From Chitinophagaceae bacterium UBA1953 (GTDB lineage Bacteria; Bacteroidota; Bacteroidia; Chitinophagales; Chitinophagaceae), in the NCBI GenBank assembly GCA_002336115.1, contig DDEN01000057.1:62001-126000 (forward strand): DNA of 64,000 nucleotides, written 5' to 3'. The notes under the pieces were generated by a model, which did not search any database, was not told the origin of the DNA, and saw nothing but the letters and a program-made list of their open reading frames with translations. Below, piece after piece: positions 63,458 through 64,000 of this stretch. The position numbers and the translations under genes were made by a program. How positions within the stretch are numbered: the first letter of the stretch is position 1; each line of letters starts with the position of its first letter.

Positions 63458-64000
63458 CTATTGTACATCCACTGAAAAAATGCAGGTAATTCTTTATGCC
63501 AGAACAACTCATTATGCTTACCATCCTTCACCTGCTTATAAAATAATTTCTCCACACCATTTTGCTTTAAACTAATATACATCTTCTTCATATCAGCAAC
63601 CATTTCATTACTTTCCTGTTCGCCACATACAAAATAAACTGAAATAGTAATTTTCTTTGAGCTATCTGCTTTCTGATAAATTTGAGGTGCTACCCAGAAT
63701 GCAGGAGAAAAAATTCCTGCGCCTCCAAAAACATCCGGATACTTTAACACACTGTACATGGATATTAAGCCACCCATTGAACTTCCGGCAATCATAGTCG
63801 ATTTTTTTTCTGACTGCGTCCTGTACCGCAAATCAATAAAAGGCTTCAATGTTTTAACCAGGAAATCAACATAAGCATCGCCTTCTCCTTTACCAAACCT
63901 TGAGTCATAAGGGTTGTACTCATTCAGCCGCTTATCACCGCCATGATCAATTCCAACAATAATAAATTGTTTTCTTGATGCAATGGAATCCATTACTTCA
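63445..64000 (-). CDS. Alpha/beta-hydrolase esterase (Fes/esterase D family), 5' part missing
   Basis: The frame is open to the right edge of the window (codons before the Met at 63993 read E, V). The 184 or more visible residues contain the nucleophile elbow GSSMGGLISMY, DVFGGAGIFSPAFW, and the catalytic His region DGKHNELFW. The family (esterase D, enterochelin esterase-like) normally has about 80-100 further N-terminal residues, so the start lies beyond the window. The substrate is unknown. Confidence 0.85.
   Translation of the reverse strand, partial: EVMDSIASRKQFIIVGIDHGGDKRLNEYNPYDSRFGKGEGDAYVDFLVKTLKPFIDLRYRTQSEKKSTMIAGSSMGGLISMYSVLKYPDVFGGAGIFSPAFWVAPQIYQKADSSKKITISVYFVCGEQESNEMVADMKKMYISLKQNGVEKLFYKQVKDGKHNELFWHKELPAFFQWMYNSQIK

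Overview
The window is a chromosomal segment of an AT-rich Bacteroidota bacterium, most likely from the family Chitinophagaceae. This is inferred from type IX secretion (T9SS) sorting domains, a PorU-like/PorV pair, DUF5686 and gliding-motility C-terminal proteins, the Bacteroidota promoter pattern (TTTG, about 19 bases, TAnnTTTG), an almost complete lack of Shine-Dalgarno sequences, and the tRNA-tuf-secE-nusG cluster. I see no insertion sequence, prophage, CRISPR array or integrase island. Genes are densely packed on both strands.

Layout. 1-2.4 kb: end of a T9SS cargo gene, then an ApbE-DUF2271 flavin transferase with a PepSY-type membrane protein. 2.4-9.5 kb (minus): a small exported protein, TrhO, a DUF5686 outer-membrane protein, a small membrane protein and a penicillin-acylase-family hydrolase. 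9.5-12.9 kb (plus): MiaE behind a terminator-bearing leader, then a tightly overlapped trio (glycosylasparaginase, CutC, helical-repeat protein). 12.9-14.9 kb: a large T9SS type B surface protein. 15.0-20.8 kb: translation genes, tRNA-Thr/Tyr/Gly/Thr, tuf, tRNA-Trp, secE, nusG, then a histone H1-like gene on the other strand, then rplKAJL with its own promoter. 21.0-23.4 kb: hpf, xerC-like, rpsU and divergent ribE. 23.4-31.0 kb: a mosaic of envelope-glycan genes (CsbB/GtrB-like GT2, GNAT, ChbG/YdjC deacetylase, YfhO-like protein, SGNH hydrolase, LtaS/EptA-like phosphotransferase). 31.2-37.3 kb: a very long PorU-like protease and PorV. 37.5-39 kb: tyrS and tRNA-Gln. 39.0-46.4 kb (minus): seven nucleotide-sugar genes. 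46.5-56.7 kb: waaA, a conserved hypothetical, tdk, ccmB/C/D, a glutamate dehydrogenase family gene, an HtrA protease, a GH13 amylase and a long-form ispH. 57.2-64 kb: a T9SS cargo gene with a G9 tract in its leader, cmk, clpC, a STAS protein, rnz and the 3' part of an esterase gene.

How the genes work together. Several units converge on the cell envelope: the nucleotide-sugar operon supplies dTDP-rhamnose, UDP-glucuronate/xylose and amino-uronic acid precursors; WaaA adds Kdo to lipid A; the GT2/YfhO module probably decorates a surface glycan through a lipid-linked sugar; PorU/PorV belongs with the cell-surface cargo proteins encoded at 1, 12.9 and 57.2 kb. The translation block is unusual. 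The classical secE-nusG-rplKAJL-rpoBC string is broken on both sides of rplKAJL. rpsU has a perfect Shine-Dalgarno sequence in a genome that otherwise barely uses them, matching bS21 autoregulation known in Flavobacterium.

The best candidates for something under-described are the GT2/YfhO/sulfatase-fold glycan module, the histone-like gene inside the split ribosomal-protein cluster, the miaE leader, the ApbE-DUF2271/PepSY pair, and heptad GATTnnn repeats between sugar genes. All identifications come from reading motifs by eye; no database search was possible.
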